Positions 1-8,774 are shown, numbered from the stretch's first letter. The stretch is DNA of 64,000 nt from Hyphomicrobium sp. (GCA_016716675.1 JADJVG010000003.1:62001-126000), one strand, 5' to 3'. Notes: a model not told the origin generated them from the letters alone. Made by a program: numbers and translations.

Positions 1-1
1 C

Positions 2-1018
2 GAAGAAGTGCCAGCCGCTGCGGAAGCACCGGCTTCAAACGAAACGGAACCAGCCGTCGCGGTTGAAGAGGCGGCACCTGTTTCGCTCGGCGGCATCGGC
101 GAGACCTCGTATTTCGGTTTGGCAGAGAAACCCGATTCCGACCACGCCTGGGCGGCACCGGCAGCGATGAACCCGGATTACACAGCGGAAGCTGCTCCGC
201 AGGAGGCACCCGTCGAAGAAGCAGCTCCCGCCGCCGAACCCGAGCCGGCGGCGCCTGCCACCGAAGAGGCAACCGCGCCGGTGCAAGACGAGGCACCTGC
301 CACGCTCGGCGGCGTTGGAGCGACGTCATATTTTGGTTTGGCGAGCATGCCGGATGCGGACCGCCCGTGGGCCGCTGAAGCTACGATGAACTCGGACTAT
401 ACGGCGGCGGAAGAAGCTCCCGTAGAGGCTCCGGTCGAAGCGGCACCGGCAGAAGCTGCTGCACCTGTAGAGGAGGCGGCACCGGTCTCGCTCGGCGGCG
501 TCGGTCAGACGTCATATTTTGGTATTGCAGAACAGCCCGACGCGAACCAGCCTTGGGCCGCCGAAGCAACGATGAACCCGAACTACAGCGCCGAGGCTGC
601 GGCTCCTGCCGCCGTTCCCGCCGCTGAGCCGCCTGCAACGCCAGAGGCCATCGAATCTTGTCGTGATGCGCTGAACGCCGAGGCACAGGCCGACGGGCTG
701 AACTTCGCACTGACGAGTTGGTCGATAACGCCCGACAACTACGGCGCACTCGACAAGTTGGCCGCGCTTGCCAAGGACTGCGGCGGTGTGATGATCGAAG
801 TTGGTGGCCATACCGACAACACTGGCCGTCCTGACAGCAACAAGACGCTGTCGGAACTACGCGCCAAAGCGGTCGTCGACTACCTCGTCAAAGCGGGCGT
901 CGATCCGGCAAAGCTCAAGGCGGTCGGCTATGGCGAGGAAAAGCCTGTTGGCGATAACGCGACGGTTGAAGGCCGCCGCCAGAACCGCCGCATCGAGTTT
1001 ATGGTGACGGGTAACTGA
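2..1018 (+). CDS. OmpA-family outer-membrane protein (5' end outside window)
   Basis: The frame is open to the window edge, so the N-terminus and any signal peptide are missing. The visible 338 residues have two parts. The first ~210 are an Ala/Glu/Pro-rich region with three degenerate copies of a motif of the form LGGxGxTSYFG followed by PDxxxxWAAxATMNPDY, spaced about 62-73 residues apart. The last ~115 are an OmpA C-terminal domain with the peptidoglycan-binding signature GGHTDNTG, LSELRAKAV, GYGEEKP and NRRIEF, and two cysteines about 40 residues apart that could form a disulfide. The family tethers the outer membrane to peptidoglycan from the periplasm. The repeats are likely a surface or periplasmic spacer. 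A hairpin with a T run follows the stop. Function of the repeats is unknown. Confidence 0.85.
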   Translation, partial: EEVPAAAEAPASNETEPAVAVEEAAPVSLGGIGETSYFGLAEKPDSDHAWAAPAAMNPDYTAEAAPQEAPVEEAAPAAEPEPAAPATEEATAPVQDEAPATLGGVGATSYFGLASMPDADRPWAAEATMNSDYTAAEEAPVEAPVEAAPAEAAAPVEEAAPVSLGGVGQTSYFGIAEQPDANQPWAAEATMNPNYSAEAAAPAAVPAAEPPATPEAIESCRDALNAEAQADGLNFALTSWSITPDNYGALDKLAALAKDCGGVMIEVGGHTDNTGRPDSNKTLSELRAKAVVDYLVKAGVDPAKLKAVGYGEEKPVGDNATVEGRRQNRRIEFMVTGN

Positions 1019-1051
1019 TCGCGTCACGCAGTCGTGTGCGTGATGACACTG

Positions 1052-1081
1052 AAACGGCGGCCGATGAGGTCGCCGTTTTTA
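1052..1081 (+). terminator. Rho-independent terminator of the OmpA-family gene
   Basis: AACGGCG at 1053-1059 pairs with CGCCGTT at 1071-1077 and runs into a TTTTTATTT tract, 35 bases after the stop codon. Confidence 0.75.
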
Positions 1082-1213
1082 TTTGCGATTGCAATGCGCT
1101 TAGCGCTCCGAACGGTCGTCGCCCGTTATGAGCGCTCACACCAAAGTGAAATAATATAACGCCGTATGCGGTATGCTGACTTGATCCAACTGCCGATCAA
1201 AAAGGCCAGCCAC

Positions 1214-1564
1214 ATGGCGCGTGTTTTGAGCATCTTGTCGATAGCGCTGGGTGCGCTGCTGGTATCAGCGCCAGTCCAGGCCGACGAGCCAGCTCCAAAC
1301 TGGGAGATCGGCGAAATCTGTGCGTCGTCGAGCCTCGGGGCTCAATGTCCGCGCATCGAAAGCCGCAACCGGAGTTCGCTGCTGCTGCGTTGGGAGGCTT
1401 TGCCGGTTGAGGATCGTCGCGCCTGCAAGACCGAGGTCACGGAGCATGGCGCGCCGAGTTACAAGCAGCTTTTGAATTGCCTCGAAGCCCGCCAGTTGAA
1501 AACGCTCGAAGATGGTGCGCAACCGGCAGCGATTGGCGCCAATTCAACGGCAGGGCACAGCTAA
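1214..1564 (+). CDS. small secreted hypothetical protein
   Basis: A 116-residue protein beginning MARVLSILSIALGALLV, a signal peptide likely cut after APVQA. An in-frame ATG lies 48 bases upstream (1166), but the later ATG puts the hydrophobic segment at the N-terminus. The mature part has four cysteines (near the start, after GAQ, before KTEV, and in LLNC), consistent with two disulfides in the periplasm, and the segment WEALPVEDRRACKTEV. No family is recognised. It stands alone between two terminators, so it is probably its own transcription unit. Confidence 0.6.
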   Translation: MARVLSILSIALGALLVSAPVQADEPAPNWEIGEICASSSLGAQCPRIESRNRSSLLLRWEALPVEDRRACKTEVTEHGAPSYKQLLNCLEARQLKTLEDGAQPAAIGANSTAGHS

Positions 1565-1604
1565 AGCCGATCAGTGGTGCGCGTGTTTTGTGACGTGCAA
1601 ATAA

Positions 1605-1634
1605 AAAGCGCCGGACTTTTAGGTCCGGCGCTTT
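1605..1634. terminator. bidirectional terminator between the secreted protein and rplS
   Basis: A perfect 12-bp stem, AAAGCGCCGGAC at 1605-1616 and GTCCGGCGCTTT at 1623-1634, with a 6-base loop. A-rich sequence on the left (TAAAAA) gives a U tract for leftward transcripts from rplS, so it works best for rplS. Confidence 0.8.
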
Positions 1635-1671
1635 CGAATTGTCGAGTGGCGTGAAGCTTCAGCCCTGAAAC

Positions 1672-2376
1672 TCAGCTCTGTGCGTCTTCTGCCGGAACTT
1701 CGCCAGCGGTGGCTTCGGCCATCAGGCGCTGCGCCTGACCAACCCAATCCTGCTTCTCGATGGCACCCTTGAGGTTCAGCGTCTCATCGACGTTCGCCAT
1801 ATCCTCATCCGACAGCGTCGCGATCTGCTCGAAGCGGTAGAGGTTGAGCTGCTTCAGGCGGCCCATGATGTCAGCCGTGATGCCAGTGATCTGGAGCAGA
1901 TCTTCCGGCTCGCCCTTCGGCTTCTTGAAGCCCTTCCAGGCCGCGTTGAGACGGCGAGCACGAACGCCCGTGTTCTCAAAGATGCGCGCGGCTTTACCGC
2001 GACGGCCACGGAGATAATAGAGCTTGGCGCGACGGACTTTACCGCGACGCACGACTTCAATTTCAGCGATGTACGGCGAGTAGACCGGGAACACACGTTC
2101 CACGCCTTCGCCGTAGGAAATCTTGCGAACAGTGAAGTTCTCGTTGATGCCGGCGCCAGAGCGGGCAATGACCATGCCTTCATAGGCCTGCAGGCGCGAC
2201 ACGGCAGCCGGCTGGCCAGCCTTGGCCTTTTTCTTGTCCTTGGGGTCGGCCTTTTCAGCCGATTCAATGACCCGGACCATGACCTTGACGGTGTCGCCGG
2301 GGCCGAACTCTGGCACGCCACGCTTTGCGAGGACGGCGTCCATCTGCTCGCGCTCAATCTGCGCAATAATGTTCAT
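1672..2376 (-). CDS. rplS: 50S ribosomal protein L19 with C-terminal extension
   Basis: Residues 1-~145 are L19: MNIIAQIEREQMDAVL, FGPGDTVKV, QAYEGMVIA, FTVRKISYGEGVERVFP, and the basic KLYYLRGRRGKAARI. L19 sits at the 30S/50S interface. Bacterial L19 is usually about 115-130 residues; this one has 234. A lysine-rich insert (DPKDKKKAKAG) lies in an early loop. Residues ~155-220 form an extra domain (LLQITGITADIMGRL, FEQIATLSDEDMANVDE, KQDWVGQAQRL) resembling the helix-hairpin-helix-like tail known on many alphaproteobacterial L21 proteins. The usual rimM-trmD-rplS order is split here: trmD lies about 2.8 kb upstream on the same strand. Confidence 0.95.
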   Translation of the reverse strand: MNIIAQIEREQMDAVLAKRGVPEFGPGDTVKVMVRVIESAEKADPKDKKKAKAGQPAAVSRLQAYEGMVIARSGAGINENFTVRKISYGEGVERVFPVYSPYIAEIEVVRRGKVRRAKLYYLRGRRGKAARIFENTGVRARRLNAAWKGFKKPKGEPEDLLQITGITADIMGRLKQLNLYRFEQIATLSDEDMANVDETLNLKGAIEKQDWVGQAQRLMAEATAGEVPAEDAQS

Positions 2377-2626
2377 GTGCTTGATTCCACGTTGTTTTTC
2401 ATTGACACAGAGGAGCGATTTGGCGGTCAGAAGACCCCGAACCGTTCATGTAGCCCATTTGGGCAACCCGTTGATGGGTGATTTTTGTTGGGGCTTCCTA
2501 CCCGAGAAGCGCCCGCTTGTCGAGTGGCCAGGGCGGTGTTTGCCGGCCGAGCGCGACGCCTGGGGCGGCTGGTCGCGGACGGTAGGCTCCTGAGAGCGAA
2601 CCGCCAACGCCGCCGGTTCCGGGCCG

Positions 2627-3007
2627 TTACTCGATTTCGCCCTTCTTGACGCCGGTGCCGATCGCGTCGGAGCCGTCGTCGTCCTCGTCGATCTCGAGCA
2701 GCGTATCGACCTTTTCGATGTCGTTGCTATCGTCGCTGTCGTCGGCCACCACATCGAGGGCGTCGTCGCCAGCGGCGTCCAGCTTTTCTTCCGGCTCTTC
2801 GACGGGATCGACCGGCTTGAACAGCTTGTATTGCGGGCGTTTGCTGTACGAAGTCTTCATCGCGACGATCGGCGCCGGCACATAGCCTTCGCCGCAGTTC
2901 GGGCAGGCAATTGGATCGCGATTGAGATCGTAGAACGGCAAACCGCACGGTTCGCTCTGGCAAAGTCTTTTGGTGCCGCGCTTGGCGGCGACCGCTGTCG
3001 AGATCAT
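2627..3007 (-). CDS. TIGR02300 / FYDLN-acid family zinc-ribbon protein
   Basis: 126 residues. The first half has the family hallmarks AKRGTKRLC, the FYDLN motif in LPFYDLNRDPIACPNCG, and a zinc ribbon in which the upstream Cys pair and CPNC would bind metal. The second half is very acidic (many Asp/Glu, for example DDSDDSNDIEKVD), as is typical. The family is widespread in Alphaproteobacteria and has no established function. It lies upstream of rplS on the same strand with a 250-bp gap in which no other gene is visible. Confidence 0.88.
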   Translation of the reverse strand: MISTAVAAKRGTKRLCQSEPCGLPFYDLNRDPIACPNCGEGYVPAPIVAMKTSYSKRPQYKLFKPVDPVEEPEEKLDAAGDDALDVVADDSDDSNDIEKVDTLLEIDEDDDGSDAIGTGVKKGEIE

Positions 3008-3272
3008 GATGATCGGCTTTCTGCCTGATTAAGGCGTCTGCAGGGCGGACATTCGCCGGCAACCCAGAGGGGCTGCATCCACCGCATGCGTTGGCTCGGC
3101 CATTGGCGGCCCTGGTCGCTGTTCCGGCATGGAACGGCATCGTCCGCAAATGGGCGGGATAGCTGCTGTCACCCTAGGCGCTTTCGCGCCGCCAAGCCAT
3201 GTCTAATCGCCGCATGCCGCGCTTTTGGCTCATTATCAGGCGCGCACCCGGCATTTGGGGCGCGCCGCTCGC

Positions 3273-4976
3273 TCAGTTGCCAAGACCGAAGGCGCTGCCG
3301 AGGATGTCGCTCATCGTGGCGCCTTTCTGCGCCGAGCGCGGCAGCGCACGATTAACTGCGGCTGGCGCGCGCGCGGCAACTGCAGACGTGTTGATCGGCG
3401 GCACCGGCGCCAAGTGATTGCGGCCCTTCTTGATCTTATCCCAGTCGCCGTCGAGTGCCTGTGTCACGCGCTTTTCATGGCCATAGATATCGCCGAAGAT
3501 TTTCTGGCGGTCGTCGTCACCGACCCAGACCGTGAAATAGACAAGGTGGATCGGAATGACCTTGTCGATCACCACCTCATTGTTGAGCGGCCCGGAGCGA
3601 TTGAGTTCCGCGACCTTCGCTTTGTCCCAGCCCTTGTCTTCCATCAAAATGAGTTCCGCCAGTTCCATCGGCTTTTGCACGCGCAGGCAGCCATGGCTCA
3701 ACGTGCGCTGGGCAGAGCGGAACATCCACTTGTCGGGCGTATCGTGCATGAAGATCGTATGCTGACTCGGGAACGTGAACTTGACTTTGCCGAGCACGCT
3801 TTTCGGGCCCGACGGCTGCACGACTTCGTAATTGCGAATGTCGGTCTTCACCCAATCGAATTTGCGCCAGTCGAGCCGCTTGCCGTCCTTGCTTTCAAGT
3901 TCGAGGGCGTACTGGCGCATATAGCCGCCGCCGCGAATGAGGCTCGGCCAAATCTCGTTGACTTTGATGCTCTCTGGCACGCGCCACTGCGGCCGCAGCA
4001 CAACGTATTTCAGAGGCCGCGAAAAAATTGAGCTTTGTTTGTCGATCATGCCGGCAACGATACGTTCCGAGCGGATAATTTTTCCGTCCTTGTAAACGTA
4101 CTGCATGAACTCTGGGATGTTGTTGAGGACATACATGGCGCCCATGTCCTCGTTCATCCAGCGCCACATTTCCATGTTGGCGCGCAGGCGTTTGGCAGAT
4201 GCGCTCAGCGGCGCATTGGGCTTTGTGGGCAGCGCTTTGACGTAGAGTTCGCGCAGCTTTTCAAATTGCGGGTGCTTGGGCTGATAGCCGCGCAACACAG
4301 CATCCGGCGCCGTCGATGTTGCGAGTTGCTCCAGAACGAGCTTGGGATCGACCCACTGCGGACGGCGATCGAGATTGGAGTTGAGTTGATCCGCTGGGTC
4401 AGTGATGCGGCCGCCGCGTGCGAAGCGAACGTATTTCAGGGCGGCGAGCGAGAGCTGCAGTTCGGCATTCGCTGCGGCTTCCGTGGTCTGCGCCGCGGTC
4501 TCGCTTTCGGGCACGTCAGACAATTGGAAATCTTTGGCGGCAAGGCCGTAGGCATCGGCATTCTTGAGTTCACTGACCAGCAAAAGCGCTTTCGCGGTGA
4601 TGCCGGTGTCGGTGGTCCATAGCGGTTTGCCGTCGCGCGCGGCGTAGAAGTCGGTGAGCGCGGTCTGGTCCGCCAGTTCTTTCTCATGCAGCCCGGTTGG
4701 CAGCGCCGTTAGTTTCGAGCGAACCTCGATGAGCACGGCGCTGGGCGCTGGCTGTTCGGTGGTAATTGCTCCCGTCGTCATCGGGGAAGGGGGCACCGCT
4801 TGCTGTCCGGTCGTCGCTGGCTGTGCAGTGGTCTCAGGTTGAGCCGCTGTTGCATGCTGAGTGGTCGCCGCTGGTTGTGCCGTCGTCTGGGGCGGCACGG
4901 CCTCGTCGGCGTGCACGGCGAAACTGAGCGCCGGCAGCGCGGCGGTGAGGATCAAGACTATGCGCCAAGTGGTCAT
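3273..4976 (-). CDS. L,D-transpeptidase, YcbB/LdtD type
   Basis: The start chosen is the ATG of MTTWRIVLILTAALPALSFA, a good signal peptide cut near VHADE; an in-frame start 63 bases further upstream would bury it. A low-complexity stretch (repeats of QPATT and QPETT) follows. Then comes a scaffold region with the LdtD-type segment ADQTALTDFYAARDGKPLW. The YkuD catalytic domain has HTIFMHDTPDK and SHGCLRVQ, with the catalytic Cys near residue 430. At about 567 residues it matches the long LdtD class, which makes 3-3 peptidoglycan cross-links in the periplasm. A second, smaller transpeptidase lies upstream beyond trmD. Confidence 0.92.
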   Translation of the reverse strand: MTTWRIVLILTAALPALSFAVHADEAVPPQTTAQPAATTQHATAAQPETTAQPATTGQQAVPPSPMTTGAITTEQPAPSAVLIEVRSKLTALPTGLHEKELADQTALTDFYAARDGKPLWTTDTGITAKALLLVSELKNADAYGLAAKDFQLSDVPESETAAQTTEAAANAELQLSLAALKYVRFARGGRITDPADQLNSNLDRRPQWVDPKLVLEQLATSTAPDAVLRGYQPKHPQFEKLRELYVKALPTKPNAPLSASAKRLRANMEMWRWMNEDMGAMYVLNNIPEFMQYVYKDGKIIRSERIVAGMIDKQSSIFSRPLKYVVLRPQWRVPESIKVNEIWPSLIRGGGYMRQYALELESKDGKRLDWRKFDWVKTDIRNYEVVQPSGPKSVLGKVKFTFPSQHTIFMHDTPDKWMFRSAQRTLSHGCLRVQKPMELAELILMEDKGWDKAKVAELNRSGPLNNEVVIDKVIPIHLVYFTVWVGDDDRQKIFGDIYGHEKRVTQALDGDWDKIKKGRNHLAPVPPINTSAVAARAPAAVNRALPRSAQKGATMSDILGSAFGLGN

Positions 4977-5130
4977 CAACCCCGTCCAGTATCCAGACGC
5001 GCACAAAATCGTTCGAGAAAAACAGCCTTTGGTGTTCACCGGTAGTGTTCAGGTGCAAACGGCGGTGTGGCAAGCGAATCGCTTGCCGTTCCACTGATTT
5101 TGGCCACGCAAAACCGTGTTGGCCAGGGTG

Positions 5131-5814
5131 CTATGGCTTTTTAGGCACTTTTACGGCCAGCAGATCGGGCCGGCGCGCGGCTGTGATGTGCTCGGATTGC
5201 GCCTGCCGCCACGCCGCAATCTTCTTATGATCACCCGAGAGCAGAACGTCGGGCGTCGCGTGGCCCTGCCACTCGCGCGGCTTGGTGTAATGGGGATATT
5301 CGAGCAAGCCTTGCTCGAAACTTTCGTGCGTCAAGCTTTCGGCATCGCCGATCACGCCCGGCAAGAGGCGGATGACGGAATCGAGCAGCACCATGCCGGC
5401 CAGTTCGCCGCCGGAGAGCACGTAATCGCCGATCGAAATTTCGGAAAGGCCATAGTGCGCGATAACCCGCTCGTCGATGCCTTCGAAGCGTCCGGCGAGG
5501 ATCGTCACGCCGGGACCTTCGGCAAACGTGTGCGACATCTGCTGCGTCAGGCGTTTGCCGCGCGGCGTCATGTAGACGAGCGGTGCGCCGGGGTTCAGCG
5601 ATTTGGCGTGATCGAGCGCGGGGCCGAGCACATCGGCGCGTAGCACCATGCCGGCGCCGCCGCCGGTCGGCGAGTCATCGACCTGGCGATGTTTGCCGAT
5701 GCCGAAGTCGCGGATCTGGATGGCGTTGAGCGACCAGATCCCGGCGTCGAGTGCCTGGCCCGCAAGCGAGGTGCCGAGCGGCCCTGGAAACATCTCCGGG
5801 AACAGCGTCAGCAC
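5131..5814 (-). CDS. trmD: tRNA (guanine-N1)-methyltransferase TrmD
   Basis: TrmD methylates G37 of tRNAs that have G36. The SPOUT-type knot is clear: VDDSPTGGGAGMVLRADV, VYMTPRGKRL, LAGRFEGIDERVIAHY, SIGDYVLSGGELA, and VLLSGDHKKIAAWR. The GTG at 5814 is the only common start codon, but homologues usually have a few more residues matching the upstream in-frame PWRAC just before VLTLFPEMF. No ATG, GTG or TTG exists in that upstream stretch; a CTG at 5868 overlaps the stop of the preceding DUF1330 gene as CTGA. The true start is therefore uncertain. The gene follows DUF1330 closely and is probably co-transcribed with it. Confidence 0.95.
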   Translation of the reverse strand: MLTLFPEMFPGPLGTSLAGQALDAGIWSLNAIQIRDFGIGKHRQVDDSPTGGGAGMVLRADVLGPALDHAKSLNPGAPLVYMTPRGKRLTQQMSHTFAEGPGVTILAGRFEGIDERVIAHYGLSEISIGDYVLSGGELAGMVLLDSVIRLLPGVIGDAESLTHESFEQGLLEYPHYTKPREWQGHATPDVLLSGDHKKIAAWRQAQSEHITAARRPDLLAVKVPKKP

Positions 5815-5864
5815 GCACGCGCGCCAAGGCGCTGAACCGTCGCTCGCGGGAAAGTGCGCCAGCC

Positions 5865-6152
5865 TCAGACCCCTTCAACGACGGTGATGTCGAGCGTGCC
5901 GGCGCCTTGGCGCAGAGCCTTGGCCTCTGCGTATTCCGGCGACGTTGCGTAGCCGTGGGCGTGCTCGTAGCTCGGGAATTCCAGGATCACGTTACGCTGC
6001 GTCCCGTTGCCTTCCACGATCTCGCATTTGCCGCCGCGCACGATCGGCTTGCCTTCATACTTGTCGAGCGCGATCTTCGATTTCGCCACGTACTGCGCCC
6101 ACTTCTCGGGGTTGGTTACGGTTGCGTGGGCGATAACATATCCTTTGGCCAT
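5865..6152 (-). CDS. DUF1330 family protein
   Basis: 95 residues beginning MAKGYVIAHATVTNPEKW, with the typical DUF1330 elements YVAKSKIALDKYEGKPIVRGG and FPSYEHAHGYATSPEYAEA. The ATG is preceded by GAGAG. The open frame runs much further upstream, but that part is not conserved. The fold is a dimeric alpha+beta barrel; the biochemical role is not established. Its stop lies just before the conserved part of trmD, so translational coupling with trmD is possible. Confidence 0.9.
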   Translation of the reverse strand: MAKGYVIAHATVTNPEKWAQYVAKSKIALDKYEGKPIVRGGKCEIVEGNGTQRNVILEFPSYEHAHGYATSPEYAEAKALRQGAGTLDITVVEGV

Positions 6153-6262
6153 GCTGGTCTCTCGGGCTTGCTGGGTTGGTGTCCAAGAGGCATAGCCTGC
6201 CGGAGCGCCATTTCGCAACTGCGCCCGGATGCGCAAGGCTAAACACGGTTTATTGCCAAAGT

Positions 6263-7288
6263 TTATTGCAGGTCGAGATACGGCGTTAGCCCGCCGCGGT
6301 CGCCGGCATTGTTGGCGGCAGCTTTCTTGCGCCGGGCGCTGTCGGCCTCGCGGTTTGCGATGTCGAGCATCGTCGCGCGGGCTTCGGCGTCGCTCCAGTT
6401 GGCGATATTGTCGAGGGTTCTCGTCTTGGGACCTTCGGCAAACAGCGGCGTACTGATGAACGCCAGCTTCCTCGCGGCTTTCGGCGATAACGGCGCGAGC
6501 AGCTTGCCGATGCGCGCCGGGCAGGCATCTTTGGCGTTCATGTCCAGTGCGGTGATGGGGTTGACGACATAGCGGCTGCCGCACACGCCGATGCGCGGCG
6601 GCTCCTGCGTGCGGGCGAAGTCGTCATAGGCTTCCTTCAATGGTGCCCATGTGTGGCGCGCCGGATGATCGGCGTGGCGCTTCATATTCTCCGCCGTCAT
6701 GCGGAATGGAAAAATATGCACCGGCACGCGCGCCATGCCACCGTCAATGGCGTCGCGGGCTAGCGCGTAGATTTCGTCCATCAGGTCGTTGGTCATCGCG
6801 AAGCAGCCGACGCTGACGCACTGACCATGGATCATGATGAAATCACCGGTGCGGCCGAGCGCGCGGTCGAGCGCATTCGGATAGCCGACGTTGAACGCCA
6901 GGTGATATTTGCTGTCGGGCTTCAAGCCGTCGCTGCCGAAGCCGTAGAAGCCTTCCGGCGCCATCTGGTCACCGAGGGCTTTCTTTGGCCCAAGCGTGCC
7001 GGACCATTTGCAGATCGGATAGGTTTTGATTGGGGCGTAGCGGCCGTCGGGACGCGCTTTCCAGACTTCGAGCTCGGATTCTTCCTTGAAGACGCGAATG
7101 TAGATCGGCGCCGATACCGACAGCCCGCGGGTTTTCAGAAGGGATTGAACGTCCGTGGGGGCTGGCTTGGCGGCCGCAGGATTGGCGGCGGCGGGCGATA
7201 CGGCCATCTCAGGCGCGACGGCAATCACAACGGCTATAATCACGGCTTGGGCGATTTGACGCCATGCCGCGCGACTGAACACAGACAT
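6263..7288 (-). CDS. YafK-type L,D-transpeptidase
   Basis: About 341 residues. The N-terminus has a hydrophobic segment (QAVIIAVVIAVAP), a signal peptide or anchor. The catalytic core has IYIRVFKEESELEVW, YPICKWSGTLGPK, and the YkuD motif IMIHGQCVSVGCFAMT with the nucleophilic Cys near residue 160. This DPBB-less short class acts on peptidoglycan stems in the periplasm, either cross-linking or cleaving Lpp-type tethers. An in-frame GTG 27 bases upstream (7315) is an alternative start; the ATG at 7288 was chosen. It is the second L,D-transpeptidase within 4 kb. Confidence 0.9.
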   Translation of the reverse strand: MSVFSRAAWRQIAQAVIIAVVIAVAPEMAVSPAAANPAAAKPAPTDVQSLLKTRGLSVSAPIYIRVFKEESELEVWKARPDGRYAPIKTYPICKWSGTLGPKKALGDQMAPEGFYGFGSDGLKPDSKYHLAFNVGYPNALDRALGRTGDFIMIHGQCVSVGCFAMTNDLMDEIYALARDAIDGGMARVPVHIFPFRMTAENMKRHADHPARHTWAPLKEAYDDFARTQEPPRIGVCGSRYVVNPITALDMNAKDACPARIGKLLAPLSPKAARKLAFISTPLFAEGPKTRTLDNIANWSDAEARATMLDIANREADSARRKKAAANNAGDRGGLTPYLDLQ

Positions 7289-7434
7289 TCCAACGAACCC
7301 CGTTCCGCAAAACACTTCGGGTGATACTCAGCTATCCCTCAAAGACGGTTAATGGAACGTAAAGACGAACTTGGGAGCAGACGTGGTCTGCATATGGCGA
7401 GGTCGTGGCAATGCCCCGCACGCACCGCTGCAAG

Positions 7435-8133
7435 TTACGCGAGCGCGATGCGCTGAAGCACGCTTTCGGCGGCGCTTTTTGGGTTTGATGCGGCCGTTAT
7501 AGGTCGGCCGACAACGATATGATTGGCGCCGGCGCGCAGCGCTTCGTCCGGCGTTGTAATGCGCTTCTGGTCGCCCGCCTCGCCACCGGGCATACGGATG
7601 CCGGGCGTCACGATCAGGAAATTTGGCGCCGTTGCGGCGCGGATCGCGGCGGCTTCCTGTCCTGACGCAATCACGCCGTCGATGCCAGCGTCGAGCGCCA
7701 GGCGGGCGCGCTTCAATACCAAGTCCTGCGGCGTCATCGCGATGCCCTGGTCGGCGAGGTCCGTTTGATCGAGGCTGGTCAGAACGGTTACGGCGAGCAG
7801 CTTCAACGGCGCATTGCCGCGGCCCTTCACGGCCGCCGCCATGGTTTTGGTGTCGGTGCCGTGAATGGTCAGGAAATCGAAGCCAAGGCCTGCAACCGCA
7901 GCGACCGCCTTCTCGACGGTATTGGCGATGTCGAGAAATTTCATATCGAGGAACACGCGCTTGCCGTCGTTCTTCAATTCCGACGCGAGCGCCAGTCCGT
8001 CATGAAACAGCAGTTCAAGACCGACTTTGTAAAAGGAGACTGTATCTCCAAGCGTATCGACCAAGTGGCGTGCGTCGTCGTAGGCCGGGAAATCCAGCGC
8101 GACGATCAGCTTGTCCCGGTTCGCAGCCTGCAT
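7435..8133 (-). CDS. pyrF: orotidine 5'-phosphate decarboxylase
   Basis: 232 residues from the ATG of MQAANRDKLIVALDFP, which has GAGGG eight bases upstream. It catalyses OMP to UMP, the last step of de novo pyrimidine synthesis. The active-site signature is FLDMKFLDIANTV (Asp-x-Lys-x-x-Asp), followed by FLTIHGTDTKTM, VTVLTSLDQ, VTPGIRMPGG and the phosphate-binding GANHIVVGRPI. Typical of the bacterial type I enzyme. An in-frame start at 8163 would overlap the next gene and is less likely. Confidence 0.96.
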   Translation of the reverse strand: MQAANRDKLIVALDFPAYDDARHLVDTLGDTVSFYKVGLELLFHDGLALASELKNDGKRVFLDMKFLDIANTVEKAVAAVAGLGFDFLTIHGTDTKTMAAAVKGRGNAPLKLLAVTVLTSLDQTDLADQGIAMTPQDLVLKRARLALDAGIDGVIASGQEAAAIRAATAPNFLIVTPGIRMPGGEAGDQKRITTPDEALRAGANHIVVGRPITAASNPKSAAESVLQRIALA

Positions 8134-8162
8134 ACTGTCAACCCTCTTTGCCGTTCGCAACA

Positions 8163-8774
8163 CTAGCCATGCAGCACATGGGCGGCGCGGGCGAGCTTCT
8201 GGATCAGAACCTTGAAGAGTTCCTGGTTATCCTTGTTCTTCAAGTGGCCATTCTCGTCAAATGCATCGACGGCCTTCGGCACAACGAACTGATCGGGCAG
8301 CACGAGCGCGCCGAGCCCGGTTTCAAGCACTAAGCGAAGCTGCGATAAACCGCGCAATCCGCCCATGCCGCCGGGGGACGCCGAGCCGACTGCGAACACG
8401 CGCGACTTGTAGACCTGTAGCGGCGCCTCGCCGTCATCTTTCACGTGGCTGACCCAATCGATCGCGTTCTTCAGCAACGGTGAGAACGAGGCATTGTATT
8501 CCGGGCTGGCGATGAAGATGCCGGTGTGCACGCCCATCAAGGCCTTGAGCTTGCGGGCGTTGCTCGGCGGCCCATCGTTGACTTCGATATCGCCGCAGTA
8601 GATCGGCATCGGGTAGTCCGCAAGGTCAGCGAACGTCGCCTTAATGCCGTTGGCATCGGCGATGTTTTCACCGAGCCGTGCCAGTTTTTTGTTCCACGAT
8701 TTTTCACGCGCGCTTCCGGCGATGAACAGCAGGCGCGGTTCGGGCTTAGAAGACGAGGGCATTTGGACTGGCAT
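8163..8774 (-). CDS. NADPH-dependent FMN reductase family protein
   Basis: About 203 residues (ATG at 8774, or 8762 as an alternative four codons later). The flavodoxin-like fold is shown by LLFIAGSAREKSWNKKLA (phosphate loop for FMN), GIFIASPEYNASFSPLLKNAIDW and the glycine-rich VFAVGSASPGGMGGLRGLSQLR. Members reduce FMN, quinones or chromate with NAD(P)H; the substrate here cannot be read. The start overlaps the 3' end of dnaJ by about 15-30 bases, an unusual neighbour that coincides with loss of the DnaJ C-terminus. Confidence 0.9.
   Translation of the reverse strand: MPVQMPSSSKPEPRLLFIAGSAREKSWNKKLARLGENIADANGIKATFADLADYPMPIYCGDIEVNDGPPSNARKLKALMGVHTGIFIASPEYNASFSPLLKNAIDWVSHVKDDGEAPLQVYKSRVFAVGSASPGGMGGLRGLSQLRLVLETGLGALVLPDQFVVPKAVDAFDENGHLKNKDNQELFKVLIQKLARAAHVLHG

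Noticed and set aside
3008..3272. Possible tRNA beside the FYDLN gene, as seen in some relatives
   Set aside because: No cloverleaf could be formed on either strand.
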